From an uncultured Desulfuromusa sp. (GTDB lineage Bacteria; Desulfobacterota; Desulfuromonadia; Desulfuromonadales; Geopsychrobacteraceae), in NCBI RefSeq assembly GCF_963675815.1, contig NZ_OY776574.1:2536001-2600000 (forward strand): a stretch of 64,000 nucleotides of DNA. The letters run 5' to 3'. Within the stretch, counting starts at the first letter, position 1, and each line of letters opens with the position of its first letter. Under the pieces are notes generated by a model. It did no database searches. It was not told the DNA's origin and worked only from the letters and a program-made list of their open reading frames with translations. Positions 33,761 to 42,900 of this stretch are shown here, piece after piece. The position numbers were made by a program, and so were the translations under genes.

Positions 33761-35233
33761 TTAAGCGATAGCTTTCATACCTTGCATTGCTTCCCGTAAG
33801 ACTTCACCAACTTCTTCGACCAAATGGCTGCGAATCTCTTTATTGATTTCTACCAGATCCTGATTGTTGACCTGATTGTTTTTGATTTGCAGTCCTTTGC
33901 CGATCACATCTGTATCGATAGAAGCCATAAAATCTTTCAACAGTGGGACGCAGGCATGGGCAAACAGATAGCATCCATATTCAGCTGTGTCAGAGATAAT
34001 CCGGTTCATTTCGTAGAGTTTTTTGCGGGCAATGGTATTTGCGATCAATGGAGTTTCATGAAGCGATTCGTAGTAGGCTGACTCTGGTTCAATTCCTGAA
34101 ATAACCATGGTCTCAAAAGCAAGTTCCACACCGGCTTTTACCATGGCAACCATCAGGATTCCTTTGTCGAAATACTCCTGTTCAAAAATATCTCCAGCCG
34201 CTTCAGTTTTTTCAAAGGCTGTTTGACCGGTTTCTTCACGCCACTTAAGCAGATTTTTGTCGTCGTTAGCCCAATCTTCCATCATTGTTTTGGAAAATTC
34301 ACCGGAAAGGATGTCATCCATGTGTTTTTCAAACAGAGGGCGCATAATTTCCTTGAGCTCTTCTGCCAGATCAAAGGCTTCCATTTTTGCAGGGTTTGAA
34401 AGACGATCGAGCATATTTGTAATACCGCCGTGCTTGAGGGCTTCGGTTATGGTTTCCCACCCCTGTTGAATCAGTTTGACCGCCCAGGGAGCGTCAATCC
34501 CATCTTCAACCATTTTGTCGAAACAAAGGAGCGAGCCCACCTGCAACATCCCGCAAAGGATGGTTTGCTCACCCATCAGGTCGGATTTCACTTCAGCAAT
34601 AAATGATGATTCCAGAACTCCGGCACGATCGCCACCTTGGGCAGAACAGAGAGCCTTGGCAATCTCCAGACCATCACCATTGGGATCGTTCTCGCCATGC
34701 ACGGCGATCAGGGTCGGTACGCCAAACCCACGTTTGTATTCTTCACGAACTTCAGTTCCGGGACACTTTGGGGCAACCATGATAACCGTGAGGTCTTTAC
34801 GGATTTCAGTTCCTTCTTCGACAATGTTAAATCCATGCGCATAGGAGAAAGTTGCCCCTTCACGCATCAAGGGAACGACAGTATTGACGACATCTGTGTG
34901 CTGCTTGTCAGGCGCCAGGTTCATGACGATATCAGCTGTTGGAAGCATTTCTTCGTAGCTTCCAACTTTGAAGCCATTCTCCGAGGCATTGATGTAAGAC
35001 TGACGTTTTTCCGCAATAGCATTTTTGCGCAGTGTGTAGGAAACATCCAGGCCACTGTCGCGCATATTCAGCCCCTGATTCAGGCCTTGAGCGCCACAGC
35101 CAACTATGACAATTTTCTTTCCTTTGGCATATTCACAGCCGGAAGAAAACTCATCAGCGTCCATAAAACGGCAGGTTCCAAGCTCTTGCAACTTACGGCT
35201 GAAAGGAAGTGAATTGAAATAGTTTTGACTCAT
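33761..35233 (-). CDS. ilvC: Ketol-acid reductoisomerase, class II (long form)
   Basis: A 490-residue enzyme for the second common step of valine/isoleucine synthesis. The NADP-binding region is 'KKIVIVGCGAQGLNQGLNMRDSG', followed by 'LAPDKQH', 'FSYAHGFNI', 'MVAPKCPGTEVREEYKRGFGVP', and a duplicated C-terminal knotted domain, which is the E. coli-like class II architecture rather than the ~335-residue class I form. ATG 35233 has AAGGAG upstream; the upstream ATG (35272) lies in the promoter. ilvY is divergent, as in enterobacteria. No other ilv genes are in the window. Confidence 0.96.
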   Translation of the reverse strand: MSQNYFNSLPFSRKLQELGTCRFMDADEFSSGCEYAKGKKIVIVGCGAQGLNQGLNMRDSGLDVSYTLRKNAIAEKRQSYINASENGFKVGSYEEMLPTADIVMNLAPDKQHTDVVNTVVPLMREGATFSYAHGFNIVEEGTEIRKDLTVIMVAPKCPGTEVREEYKRGFGVPTLIAVHGENDPNGDGLEIAKALCSAQGGDRAGVLESSFIAEVKSDLMGEQTILCGMLQVGSLLCFDKMVEDGIDAPWAVKLIQQGWETITEALKHGGITNMLDRLSNPAKMEAFDLAEELKEIMRPLFEKHMDDILSGEFSKTMMEDWANDDKNLLKWREETGQTAFEKTEAAGDIFEQEYFDKGILMVAMVKAGVELAFETMVISGIEPESAYYESLHETPLIANTIARKKLYEMNRIISDTAEYGCYLFAHACVPLLKDFMASIDTDVIGKGLQIKNNQVNNQDLVEINKEIRSHLVEEVGEVLREAMQGMKAIA

Positions 35234-35350
35234 TTTAAAGCTCCTTATTTTATGTAAGTGTTTTAACCGCATAATGAATTATTAACTCAGAATATAGCAC
35301 AGAATAGACCAATTAAAGCTGTTGCGTAAATTGATTTATTGTATATATTG

Positions 35351-35369
35351 TATTGCGAAAAACGCAATA
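35351..35369. promoter_or_regulatory. Candidate IlvY operator between ilvC and ilvY
   Basis: TATTGCG-AAAAA-CGCAATA is a perfect 7-bp inverted repeat of the T-N11-A LysR type, 19 bases before the ilvY start codon. IlvY is known to bind paired TTGC...GCAA operators between ilvY and ilvC. A half-site ttgcg lies further towards ilvC at about 35321-35325. Confidence 0.65.
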
Positions 35370-35387
35370 GTTAGAGGAAGGCGCAGG

Positions 35388-36272
35388 GTGGATATTCAAG
35401 AACTTAAAATTTTTTTAACCGCAGCGGAGTTTCTTCATTTTGGCCGTGCCAGCCAAGCATGTAATCTGAGTCCATCAGCATTGACGCGGACTATTCAAAG
35501 ACTTGAGGAGCGGCTGGGGTATCCTCTGTTTGAGCGGAATAATCGCACGGTGCAGTTATCCTATGCCGGCGAGCAATTTTGCCTTTATGCCCGGCAGGCT
35601 CTGCACGATTATGCGAGTTTTCAAAATTCACTGTCGGTTTCCCGGGACATTGCCGGGACTCTCTCTCTCTATGCTTCGATTACTGCTGTCTACAGTCTTC
35701 TTCCTGATCTCCTTGAAGCCTATCGAAAAGCCTACCCGGACGTCCATTTAGAACTACGCACCGGAGCTGCCGAAAAAGCAGTGTCTCAAGTGGAGTCCGG
35801 AGAAATTGACATTGCTGTTGCTGCACTTCCGGACCGCCGCAGTGCAGGAATTGAATTTCTGCCGATTATGACCACTCCACTGATTTTTATTGCCGGGAAA
35901 CAGTTCGCCTCCTCAATAATGCAGAGAGGAAATGAACCATTGAAGTTTAATCAGTTGCCGCTGGTCCTTCCACAATCCGGATTATCCCGGCGGCGGCTGG
36001 ATAAATGGTTGAAAAAGAGTCGAATTATCCCTACGATCAGTTCCGAGGTGTCTGGAAACGAAGCCATCATTCCTATGGTCCATTTGGGGGGTGGGGTCGG
36101 GATTGTCCCTCAGCTGGTTCTTGAACGCAGCCCCTTTCGTAATGATGTTGTTGTTTTGAAACAGGGACCACAGCTGGATCCTTATATTGTCGGGCTTTGT
36201 TCCACGAAACAGAATCTGCAAAAAGCAGCGGTCCAGGCATTGTGGCAACTGGCGGAAAGTCAGGCTAGTTAA
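35388..36272 (+). CDS. ilvY: LysR-type activator of ilvC
   Basis: A 294-residue regulator with N-terminal helix-turn-helix 'LKIFLTAAEFLHFGRASQACNLSPSALTRTIQRLEE' (shown in family order) followed by 'LFERNNRTVQLSYAGEQF', 'LYASITAVYSLLPDLLEAYRKAYPDV' and 'GNEAIIPMVHLGGGVGIVPQLVLE'. The whole length matches enterobacterial IlvY. It activates ilvC when acetolactate or acetohydroxybutyrate accumulates (known for E. coli). GTG 35388 is chosen with GAGGAAG upstream; the longer frame overlaps the operator. Confidence 0.92.
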   Translation: MDIQELKIFLTAAEFLHFGRASQACNLSPSALTRTIQRLEERLGYPLFERNNRTVQLSYAGEQFCLYARQALHDYASFQNSLSVSRDIAGTLSLYASITAVYSLLPDLLEAYRKAYPDVHLELRTGAAEKAVSQVESGEIDIAVAALPDRRSAGIEFLPIMTTPLIFIAGKQFASSIMQRGNEPLKFNQLPLVLPQSGLSRRRLDKWLKKSRIIPTISSEVSGNEAIIPMVHLGGGVGIVPQLVLERSPFRNDVVVLKQGPQLDPYIVGLCSTKQNLQKAAVQALWQLAESQAS

Positions 36273-36291
36273 CCCTTGAATTTTAGATGAC

Positions 36292-36513
36292 TTAATTCTT
36301 TTCCAGGATGTCCATTATCAGCTGTTCAGAAGGGAATTCACCGGTCTTTTTTTTCGAGTAGATTAACTGCATATCGTCAACAACTTCAAATACCCCGCCA
36401 CTGGAAGGAATCAATTCAACTTTTGCTTGAAATTGTTGTTCTATTTTTGCTGCCAGACTGACAGCTTTTGGGCGATAGCCTCAGCTATTACAATATTCGA
36501 TGCTGATGTTCAT
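36292..36513 (-). CDS. SelW-like (Rdx family) selenoprotein, TGA decoded as selenocysteine
   Basis: A gene missed by ordinary calling because codon 11 is TGA (36481-36483). Read with Sec it gives 73 residues: MNISIEYCNSU, then GYRPKAVSLAAKIE, a middle strand, 'VELIPSSGGVFEVVDDM', and 'SKKKTGEFPSEQLI'. This is the complete SelW/SelT/SelH-type Rdx thioredoxin-like fold with the redox motif CxxU at the expected place. A bacterial SECIS-like hairpin begins 15 bases after the TGA. AAGGAA precedes the ATG, and the gene lies 22 bases after a DEDDh exonuclease on the same strand. If Sec were not inserted, only 10 residues would be made. Function: probable thiol-redox protein. Confidence 0.88.
36449..36465 (-). 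promoter_or_regulatory. Bacterial SECIS-like hairpin
   Basis: On the minus strand GCUGUC-AGUCU-GGCAGC forms a 6-bp stem with a 5-base apical loop containing GU, starting 15 bases after the UGA. Position, loop size and the loop GU fit the known bacterial SECIS model recognised by SelB. Confidence 0.75.
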
Positions 36514-36535
36514 GGGATGTTCCTTATTCATTTGT

Positions 36536-37207
36536 TCAACCAAAGAGATTTCCGGTTGTTCCAATCTGGTCAGTTCGAGAATCTTCAGCCTCTTTTAGTA
36601 AAAGATCAAAAGCAAGATCTTTATTCAACTTGCCGATTTTTTTCATCAAATCAAAAGTAATATTTTCAAAACCAAATTGCGATTTTAAATCTTCAATAAT
36701 TTTAAACCAGAGGAGTGCTGCCATTTCTGCATCGGCCAGAGCTCTATGGAATTGGCTGTTAACCGGGATATTTTTGTAGCGGATCAGGGTTTCTAATTTG
36801 TAATTGATAACGTCGGGGTAAAGCCTTCGCGCAATCTGCAAAGTGCAACCGAAATTCAAAGGACGTTTTTTGCCTAAATGGTCGAGTTCTGCTTCTAAAA
36901 ATGAACGATCAAATGAAGCGTTATGTGCAACTAGCGGGTGGCTGTCAAGGAACTTTACAAACTGTCCCATGACCTCCAGAGCTGGGGGCGCTTCACTGAG
37001 CATAGCATTGGTGATTCCGGTAATCGTCTCTATTTCACGCGAGACGAAAAAGCCTGGATTCACAAGGCTCTGAAAACGATCAACAATTTTTTGTTCGCGG
37101 AGCAATACCGCTCCGATTTCAATGACCCGATCGCCTTTGGCCGGGTAGAGGCCGGTTGTTTCAAAGTCGAGGACGATGATGGGTTCTGTTTGACTGAATG
37201 GCTGCAT
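36536..37207 (-). CDS. DEDDh 3'-5' exonuclease (DnaQ-like)
   Basis: A 223-residue exonuclease. The four acidic and His residues are visible: 'VLDFETTGLYPAKGDRVIEIGAV' (Exo I), 'LVAHNASFDRSFLEAELDHLG' (Exo II) and 'HRALADAEMAALLW' (Exo III). Such proteins proofread or trim DNA or RNA ends; no polymerase subunit contact can be inferred. A C-terminal Lys/Asp-rich tail follows. The start at 37207 (MQPFSQ) has AAAGGA upstream; the longer frame overlaps the divergent regulator's promoter. It forms a two-gene unit with the selenoprotein. Confidence 0.88.
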   Translation of the reverse strand: MQPFSQTEPIIVLDFETTGLYPAKGDRVIEIGAVLLREQKIVDRFQSLVNPGFFVSREIETITGITNAMLSEAPPALEVMGQFVKFLDSHPLVAHNASFDRSFLEAELDHLGKKRPLNFGCTLQIARRLYPDVINYKLETLIRYKNIPVNSQFHRALADAEMAALLWFKIIEDLKSQFGFENITFDLMKKIGKLNKDLAFDLLLKEAEDSRTDQIGTTGNLFG

Positions 37208-37362
37208 GGCTAATCCTTTTCTGATATGGAAGATATTAATTTGCGCAGACGGGGTTGTTAATGTCAATATTCAGAGCGCAATCTTTTTTCTATTGTCACC
37301 TTTTTGAGTTAAGTATATTTGTCCAGACATTGGTTTGGAAATTTTTAAAATTGGATTTATTG

Positions 37363-38382
37363 ATGCCTACAAAACATAAACTCGGACGCATACCCAAAAA
37401 GTACAGCCAAGCAGCTCGTCTCCATGATTTAATCAGGATTCTGGAAGCGCGTTACGGATCTACGGTTGATGAATTGGTGGAAGAGTGCCAAGTGACCAGA
37501 CGGACAATTTACCGTGATTTGCAGGCAATTCTTGATGCTGGCTATCCTCTGGTCAGTGAGCGGCAGGAAGATGGACACGTTCTCTACAGCTTTATCTCCG
37601 GTTTTAGTAAGTTACCGCCGATCACCTTTTCCCTGGAAGAGTTGATGACCCTCTATCTATGTCGCGGTCAGTTGGCATTTTTGCATGGCACACCGTTTCA
37701 GGATGATCTTGAGGCAATATTTTCCCGGATTCGTTCAAGTATGCCACCGAGGAGTGTTGCCCATCTGGAACGTATTGCTGAAGCTTCATCTCCCCGATTT
37801 CTAGGCTTTAAAGATTATTCAAAACAGCATCAACTGCTGCAGGATTTGCGTCAGGCGTTGTTGCTGCAACGACGCTGCCTGATTCATTATCGACCGGCAA
37901 AAAGGGAGCTGGCTTCTTATCTGATAGACCCGTATACCCTGCTGTTTTTTAAAAACGGGCTTTATATCGGTGGCTATGCACATAATCGAAACGCACTGCG
38001 ATTATTTGCCGTTGAGCGGATTACCAAAGTTGAATTGCAGACGGAAAGATTTGAGGTCCCAGAAGATTATAAGGTTGAGAAGCTGACTGGAACCGCTTTT
38101 GGTTTAATAGCAGAAGAAGATTCGCAACAACTGGAATTGTTTTTTGATAAAGAAGTCGCCCATCTTATTCGAGAGCGGGTTTGGCACCCAGACCAATTGA
38201 TAGAAGAACAAGAAGGTGGCTCACTGATTATCCGTTTCAATGCCAGCGGTGACAAGGAGATTCTCGCCTGGCTCTTTTCGTTTGTCCCTTTTGTCCGAGT
38301 TATCGGACCACAATCTCTAAGGGAAAAATTCTCTGCGGGCCTTGAAAATGGTTTGGTTTTTCAAGCAAATAAACAACAGTGA
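37363..38382 (+). CDS. WYL-domain transcriptional regulator
   Basis: A 339-residue regulator. The N-terminal helix-turn-helix is 'RLHDLIRILEARYGSTVDEL...CQVTRRTIYRDLQAI' (read in two halves), followed by a dimerisation region and a WYL domain ('RCLIHYRPAKRELASYLIDPYTLLFFKNGLYIGGYAH' in parts). WYL proteins sense ligands, often nucleic acids or nucleotides, and control DNA-damage, phage-defence and other genes; the target here is unknown. The start at 37363 is chosen because the sequence before it is hydrophobic and atypical; no strong Shine-Dalgarno is visible, so the start is uncertain. Confidence 0.85.
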   Translation: MPTKHKLGRIPKKYSQAARLHDLIRILEARYGSTVDELVEECQVTRRTIYRDLQAILDAGYPLVSERQEDGHVLYSFISGFSKLPPITFSLEELMTLYLCRGQLAFLHGTPFQDDLEAIFSRIRSSMPPRSVAHLERIAEASSPRFLGFKDYSKQHQLLQDLRQALLLQRRCLIHYRPAKRELASYLIDPYTLLFFKNGLYIGGYAHNRNALRLFAVERITKVELQTERFEVPEDYKVEKLTGTAFGLIAEEDSQQLELFFDKEVAHLIRERVWHPDQLIEEQEGGSLIIRFNASGDKEILAWLFSFVPFVRVIGPQSLREKFSAGLENGLVFQANKQQ

Positions 38383-38447
38383 CATATTCTGACATATTTA
38401 TGTGTGATTTTAGGTGGTAACTCGATATTTTTCTGAAGGAGGAAATT

Positions 38448-38825
38448 ATGATCTGGTTATCCCCGGCAAATGGCACAAAAGAATGCAGCATTTATTTTGA
38501 CATCCGTGATATAGACCTACAATACTCGGAGGGGCAATCCATCGGTGTTGTACGTGGACTGGTTGGTGACGGATCCTGTGAATTATGGGGGGAAGTTTTT
38601 CTTGGGCGTAGAGAGTTTGCACAGATTCTACCCCTATGGACAGAATCTGGCAAAATAGAAACTTTTTCTGAGGACGTTGACGAATCCTTATTGTTGCAGG
38701 AAATGCTATCCATCGTTAAAAATCTGCAGTTTATGGTTGGATCGTCAAAAGAAAACCTTTCATCGTTTATGCATCAGAGCTTAGAGCTGACATCGCAATC
38801 GCAAGCTCATTGTCTCGCAGCTTAG
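38448..38825 (+). CDS. Hypothetical protein, unrecognised
   Basis: A 125-residue soluble, acidic protein with no recognised family. It has a beta-rich first half ('CSIYFDIRDIDLQYSEGQSIGVVRG', read in parts) and a helical C-terminal half. The start is well supported by AAGGAGG nine bases upstream. It sits between the WYL regulator (65 bases before) and maf (36 bases after), all on the plus strand, so cotranscription is likely. Confidence 0.6.
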   Translation: MIWLSPANGTKECSIYFDIRDIDLQYSEGQSIGVVRGLVGDGSCELWGEVFLGRREFAQILPLWTESGKIETFSEDVDESLLLQEMLSIVKNLQFMVGSSKENLSSFMHQSLELTSQSQAHCLAA

Positions 38826-38861
38826 AGCTTTTAGCCTGGGTTGGTTGACAAAGGAATTTTT

Positions 38862-39449
38862 ATGAGAAAAATTGTTCTTGCCTCATCCAGTCCTTATCGA
38901 CAGCAGATTTTGCAACAGTTGAGCTTACCCTTTATTGCGGTTGCACCACAATTTACTGAAGAGATTGATCCAAATGTCGCTCCGGCATTGTTGGTTCGTC
39001 ATCTTGCTTTAGGTAAAGCTCAAAGTTTAGCGGAAACGTACCCTGATGCCCTGATCATTGGGTCTGATCAGGTTTTTGTTGATCAACGCAAGAGGCCTAT
39101 CGGCAAAGCAGGAAATCTGCAGGCCGCATTTCATCAATTGAAACAGATGGTGGGTCGAACCCACTGTTTTTATACCGGGTTAGCATTACTGGATAGCCGT
39201 AGCGGTATCGTACAGACAGACTATGCAACTTTTTCAGTCAGTTTTCGGCAGCTGAGCGATGATCAGTTGTTCGATTATCTTCAGAGAGAGAAACCCTTTG
39301 ATTGTGCGGGATCTTTTAAAATAGAAGGGTTGGGGATTGCTCTGATGGAGAAAATGGCAGGGGAAGACTATAATTCTCTGATAGGACTTCCGTTAATAAA
39401 ACTGGTGAGTATGCTGGAAATAGCAGGAGTTAATGTTCTCGGGAATTAG
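38862..39449 (+). CDS. Maf-family nucleotide pyrophosphatase (YceF type)
   Basis: A 195-residue protein. The N-terminal signature 'IVLASSSPYRQQIL', the catalytic 'IIGSDQVFVDQ' and 'FYTGLALLDS', 'FDCAGSFKIEGLGIALMEKM' and 'SLIGLPLIKLV' follow E. coli YceF closely. That subgroup hydrolyses 7-methyl-GTP and so cleans non-canonical nucleotides. ATG 38862 follows AAAGGA; the earlier TTG at 38841 would add seven extra residues. Confidence 0.9.
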   Translation: MRKIVLASSSPYRQQILQQLSLPFIAVAPQFTEEIDPNVAPALLVRHLALGKAQSLAETYPDALIIGSDQVFVDQRKRPIGKAGNLQAAFHQLKQMVGRTHCFYTGLALLDSRSGIVQTDYATFSVSFRQLSDDQLFDYLQREKPFDCAGSFKIEGLGIALMEKMAGEDYNSLIGLPLIKLVSMLEIAGVNVLGN

Positions 39450-39487
39450 AAGATGAGAGCTTTTTTACTTTAGGCTTGATTTTTTTC

Positions 39488-39516
39488 TTGAATCCAGATA
39501 CCATTCCCTCATAAAT
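39488..39516 (+). promoter_or_regulatory. Candidate promoter of the riboswitch-controlled operon
   Basis: TTGAAT at 39488-39493, 17 bases, ATAAAT at 39511-39516, just ahead of the first riboswitch. Visual match only. Confidence 0.45.
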
Positions 39517-39534
39517 ATATTTAGCATAAAGCTA

Positions 39535-39620
39535 TCTACCGAAAAGGCAAAACTGGAGTAATCCGGTGACGCAAAGCCACGGATCCTGATTGCAGGACAG
39601 CCGGGTTGCCGAAGAAGATT
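39535..39620 (+). ncRNA. c-di-GMP-I (GEMM-I) riboswitch, copy 1
   Basis: The GEMM-I core is present: aaggcaaaac, a P2 hairpin with a GUAA (GNRA) loop, the highly conserved gtgacgcaaagcc, a P3 hairpin (ggatcctg...caggac) and gccgggttgccga. Aligned to V. cholerae Vc2, the position that distinguishes c-di-GMP from cGAMP binders (nt 20) is G, which predicts c-di-GMP. The 3' strand gttgccgaag (39605-39614) is perfectly complementary to cttcggcaac inside the downstream terminator. Confidence 0.93.
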
Positions 39621-39661
39621 CAGCGGACTTCTTCAAGCCTTTTGATATCTATGACTTGAGA

Positions 39662-39697
39662 AACGCTCACTTCGGCAACGGGGTGAGCGTTTTTTTT
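39662..39697 (+). terminator. Expression-platform terminator of riboswitch 1
   Basis: Stem aacgctcac (39662-39670) / gtgagcgtt (39683-39691) followed by seven T. Its loop carries cttcggcaac (39670-39679), complementary to the aptamer 3' strand, so aptamer and terminator can be coupled. Confidence 0.88.
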
Positions 39698-39771
39698 ATG
39701 GTTATGATATATTTGTAGAGGAATCATTTAAGAAGCTGCATCAACCAGGTGCGGTAGAAAAGTAGTCATTG

Positions 39772-39855
39772 TCTCCACAAGGGCAAACCCAGAGAGATCT
39801 GGCGACGCAAAGCCACGGATCCTGTTTTTTAGGACAGCCGGGTTGCTGAAGGGAA
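39772..39855 (+). ncRNA. c-di-GMP-I (GEMM-I) riboswitch, copy 2
   Basis: A second GEMM-I aptamer: aagggcaaaccc, P2 with a GAGA (GNRA) loop, ggcgacgcaaagcc, P3 (ggatcctg...aggac) and gccgggttgctgaag. The discriminating position is G as in Vc2, predicting c-di-GMP. The 3' strand at 39842-39851 can pair with cttcggcaac at 39905-39914 through one G-U pair. Confidence 0.93.
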
Positions 39856-39893
39856 TGCAGCGTAATATCTCCCCTCGATTGGGGTTGGTTTGA

Positions 39894-39933
39894 AATGCGC
39901 TCATCTTCGGCAACGGTGGTGAGCGCATTTTTG
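39894..39933 (+). terminator. Expression-platform terminator of riboswitch 2
   Basis: Stem aatgcgctca (39894-39903) / tgagcgcatt (39920-39929) followed by a T run, with cttcggcaac in the loop exactly as in copy 1. Confidence 0.88.
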
Positions 39934-39967
39934 TATAGACACTCACGGAAAGATATCGGGGGTACAA

Positions 39968-42900
39968 ATGAAAAGACAGACCGTTGCAAAGTTAATTCTG
40001 CTGATATTGGTTGCAGTCGCCTTTTCCGGCAATGCGTGGGGGAAAACGGTGACCCTTTCTTGGGATGCCAGCCCGAGTACAGTCTCAGGCTATAAGATCT
40101 ATTACGATACCGAATTGACAGCGCCTCTGGATGGTACCGGTGCCACAGAAGGGAGTTCTCCTCTTGTCGTTGTCGGGAATGTTTTGACTTATGTCATTCA
40201 TGGTTTACCTGACGATGAGGATCATTACTTTGCGGTGACGGCTTATGATGAATCTGCAAATGAGAGTGCTTACTCCAATATTGTGCATAGCCCAATTGTT
40301 AGTAGTGACAATTCTCCTCCTGTTCTTGCTCCTATCGGCAATAAATCAATAGTTGAAGGGGCCTATTTAAGTTTTACCCTTTCTGCGACAGATGCCGATG
40401 GTGATCCGTTAACTTATTCAGTCAGTAATTTACCCGATGGTTCAGGGTTTGATGAAGCAACGGGGGTGTTCAGCTGGACCCCGACATTTGACCAATCTCA
40501 AGTTTATGCCGTGACTTTTTCTGTCAGTGACGGCAGTGATACAGATACGGAGACGATTAATATCACTGTTGCTGATGTTGCAGTTAACAAAGCTCCGGTT
40601 TTAGCTGCCGTCGGCAACAAAGCCGTCGATGAAGGTGAAACACAGTATATTCCCATAAGTGCAACGGACGAAGACGGTGATAGCTTGGTTTACAGTGCCG
40701 GCAATTTGCCTTCAGGTGCGACATTTGACCCTGCCGGCCAGATGTTCGTCTGGTCTCCGAACTTTGAACAGTCCGGAATATACAACATCACGTTTAGTGT
40801 CAGCGATGGCGAACTCACTGATACAGAGGAAATTTCGGTTACTGTCAATAATGTGAACCGAATACCGGTTCTGAACTCCGTCGGGACACAAACTGTTGGA
40901 GAAGGAGCGTTGATAAGTTTTACCATCAGCGGAACCGATGCCGATGGTGATGCCTTGAGTTATAGTGCAGAAAATCTACCGGCAGGGGCAACCTTTAACC
41001 CTCTTCAGCGATTGTTCAGCTGGACTCCGGCGTTTGAGGTCTCAGAGAATACCCGTGTTTATCCCGTGACTTTCTCTGTCAGTGATGGTTTAGCTGAGGA
41101 CTCTGAAACCATTACTATTAATGTGACCAACGTGAACAGGGCTCCAGTCCTTGATGAAATAGGTCCCCAGGTCATAACGGAAGGAGATATTGTTAATCTG
41201 CTCGTTAATGCTTCAGATCCTGATAATAATACTTTGACTTATGACGCCAGTGGCCTTCCCGCAGGTGCAGTTTTCATCCCTGAAACCTTCTCATTTAACT
41301 GGATGCCGGGGAATGACCAGTCTGGAAGTTATCAGGTCACGTTTGTTGTGAGTGATGGATATCTCAGCGATTCTGAAACCGTTACCTTTACTGTTAATAA
41401 TGGCAATGAACCGCCGGTATTCTCTGCAATTGACCCCCAATCTGTTGCAGAAAACTCTTTGCTGTCTTTTGTGGTCAGTGCCAGTGATGTGAACGGCGAT
41501 AGTCTCAGCTACAGTGCGTCCGGACTTCCGGATGGAGCGGCTTTTGATGCTGTTCAGCAGCGTTTCAGCTGGACGCCTGATTATAGCCAGGCCGGGAACT
41601 TTACTGTGGCCTTTAGTGTGACTGATGGGGTGCTCAGTACCTCTGAAACGGTTGAAATAACAGTGACCAACAGCAATCGTCCTCCTGTTATCAGTGGTAG
41701 TCCTGAGCTTTCGGCTATGGCCACAACAGGCTACTCATTTACCCCCGTAGCTAATGATCCTGATGGAGATTCTTTAACTTTTTCCATTACGAATAAGCCC
41801 AGTTGGGCAAGTTTTAATTCATCAACGGGTGAACTCAGCGGCACGCCGACGGAAGCACAGGTTGGATCAAATACCGACATTCTTATCAGTGTCAGCGACA
41901 GTACTGATACCATTGCCCTTTTACCATTCACAATTGATGTTATCGCCTATATTCAACGGGACTCTGATGGTGATGGCGTTTTGGATCATCTTGATGCATT
42001 TCCTGATGACCCGAATGAATGGTTAGATACGGATGGTGATCAAATTGGTAATAACAGTGATCTGGATGATGATAATGACGGGATTGCTGATGTCCGCGAT
42101 GGCTTCCCGCTGGACAGCACGAAATCAGGATGGATTATTTCAGCGACCGCCGGAACGGGTGGATATCTGACACCGGAAGGAGAGACTTCTGTCCTGTATG
42201 GTGGTTCACAGAGCTACCTGCTGACGCCAATGGCTGGATATTATATTCAAGATTTATTGGTTGATAATGTTTCGGTTGGTTTGGTTGCCGGTTATGATTT
42301 TGAAAATGTCAGTGGCCACCATACGATTACAGCTGTTTTTTCCTTGATCCCTGCCGGCCTTAGCTATGATCCCATTTCCTCCGGGCTTATAGGAGTTGAT
42401 AGAATTGATGGTGGCGATGATAGTAATAATTTAGTTGATGATAAGCCGAAGCAGGATCTTGACTATCAATTCCGGGTTGTATTACGTGATTCTGCCACGG
42501 CAGATCAGCGCCGAGTTTTTCTGGTTCTTGATGGTTATAAATATGAGATGGACATTGATTCCGGTGTTCTTGCCAGTGGTGCAGATTATGTTTTGACGGC
42601 GCGTTTGGGACCTGCCTTCTTGCACAAATTCTATTTCAGCGCCGAAGACACTGCGGGTAATTCTGTATGGCGTTTACCGGCAAGTGGTGATTTTCCTGGT
42701 CCTTCGGTTCATTTACTCAATGGAAAAAATATTGTTGGTATCGCTGCAATGATTAATGCTTATGCCTTAGACGCCGTTGAAGCATTTAACGAAAAACTGG
42801 TTTATCGGTGGGATCCTGAAGCCGGCCCCAAAGGGCAATTTGAACTCGTTGGCTTCGGTGCCCCTGTGGCCTCGGGTGAAGGTTATGTGCTCAAGCGTGC

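Noticed and set aside
34637..35212. 191-residue plus-strand open frame inside ilvC
   Set aside because: It is antisense to a clearly conserved gene, has no ribosome site and gives no recognisable protein.
39535..39855. The GEMM riboswitches could be the cGAMP-binding subtype found in Geobacter relatives
   Set aside because: Aligned to Vc2, the discriminating nucleotide is G in both copies; the cGAMP type has A there.
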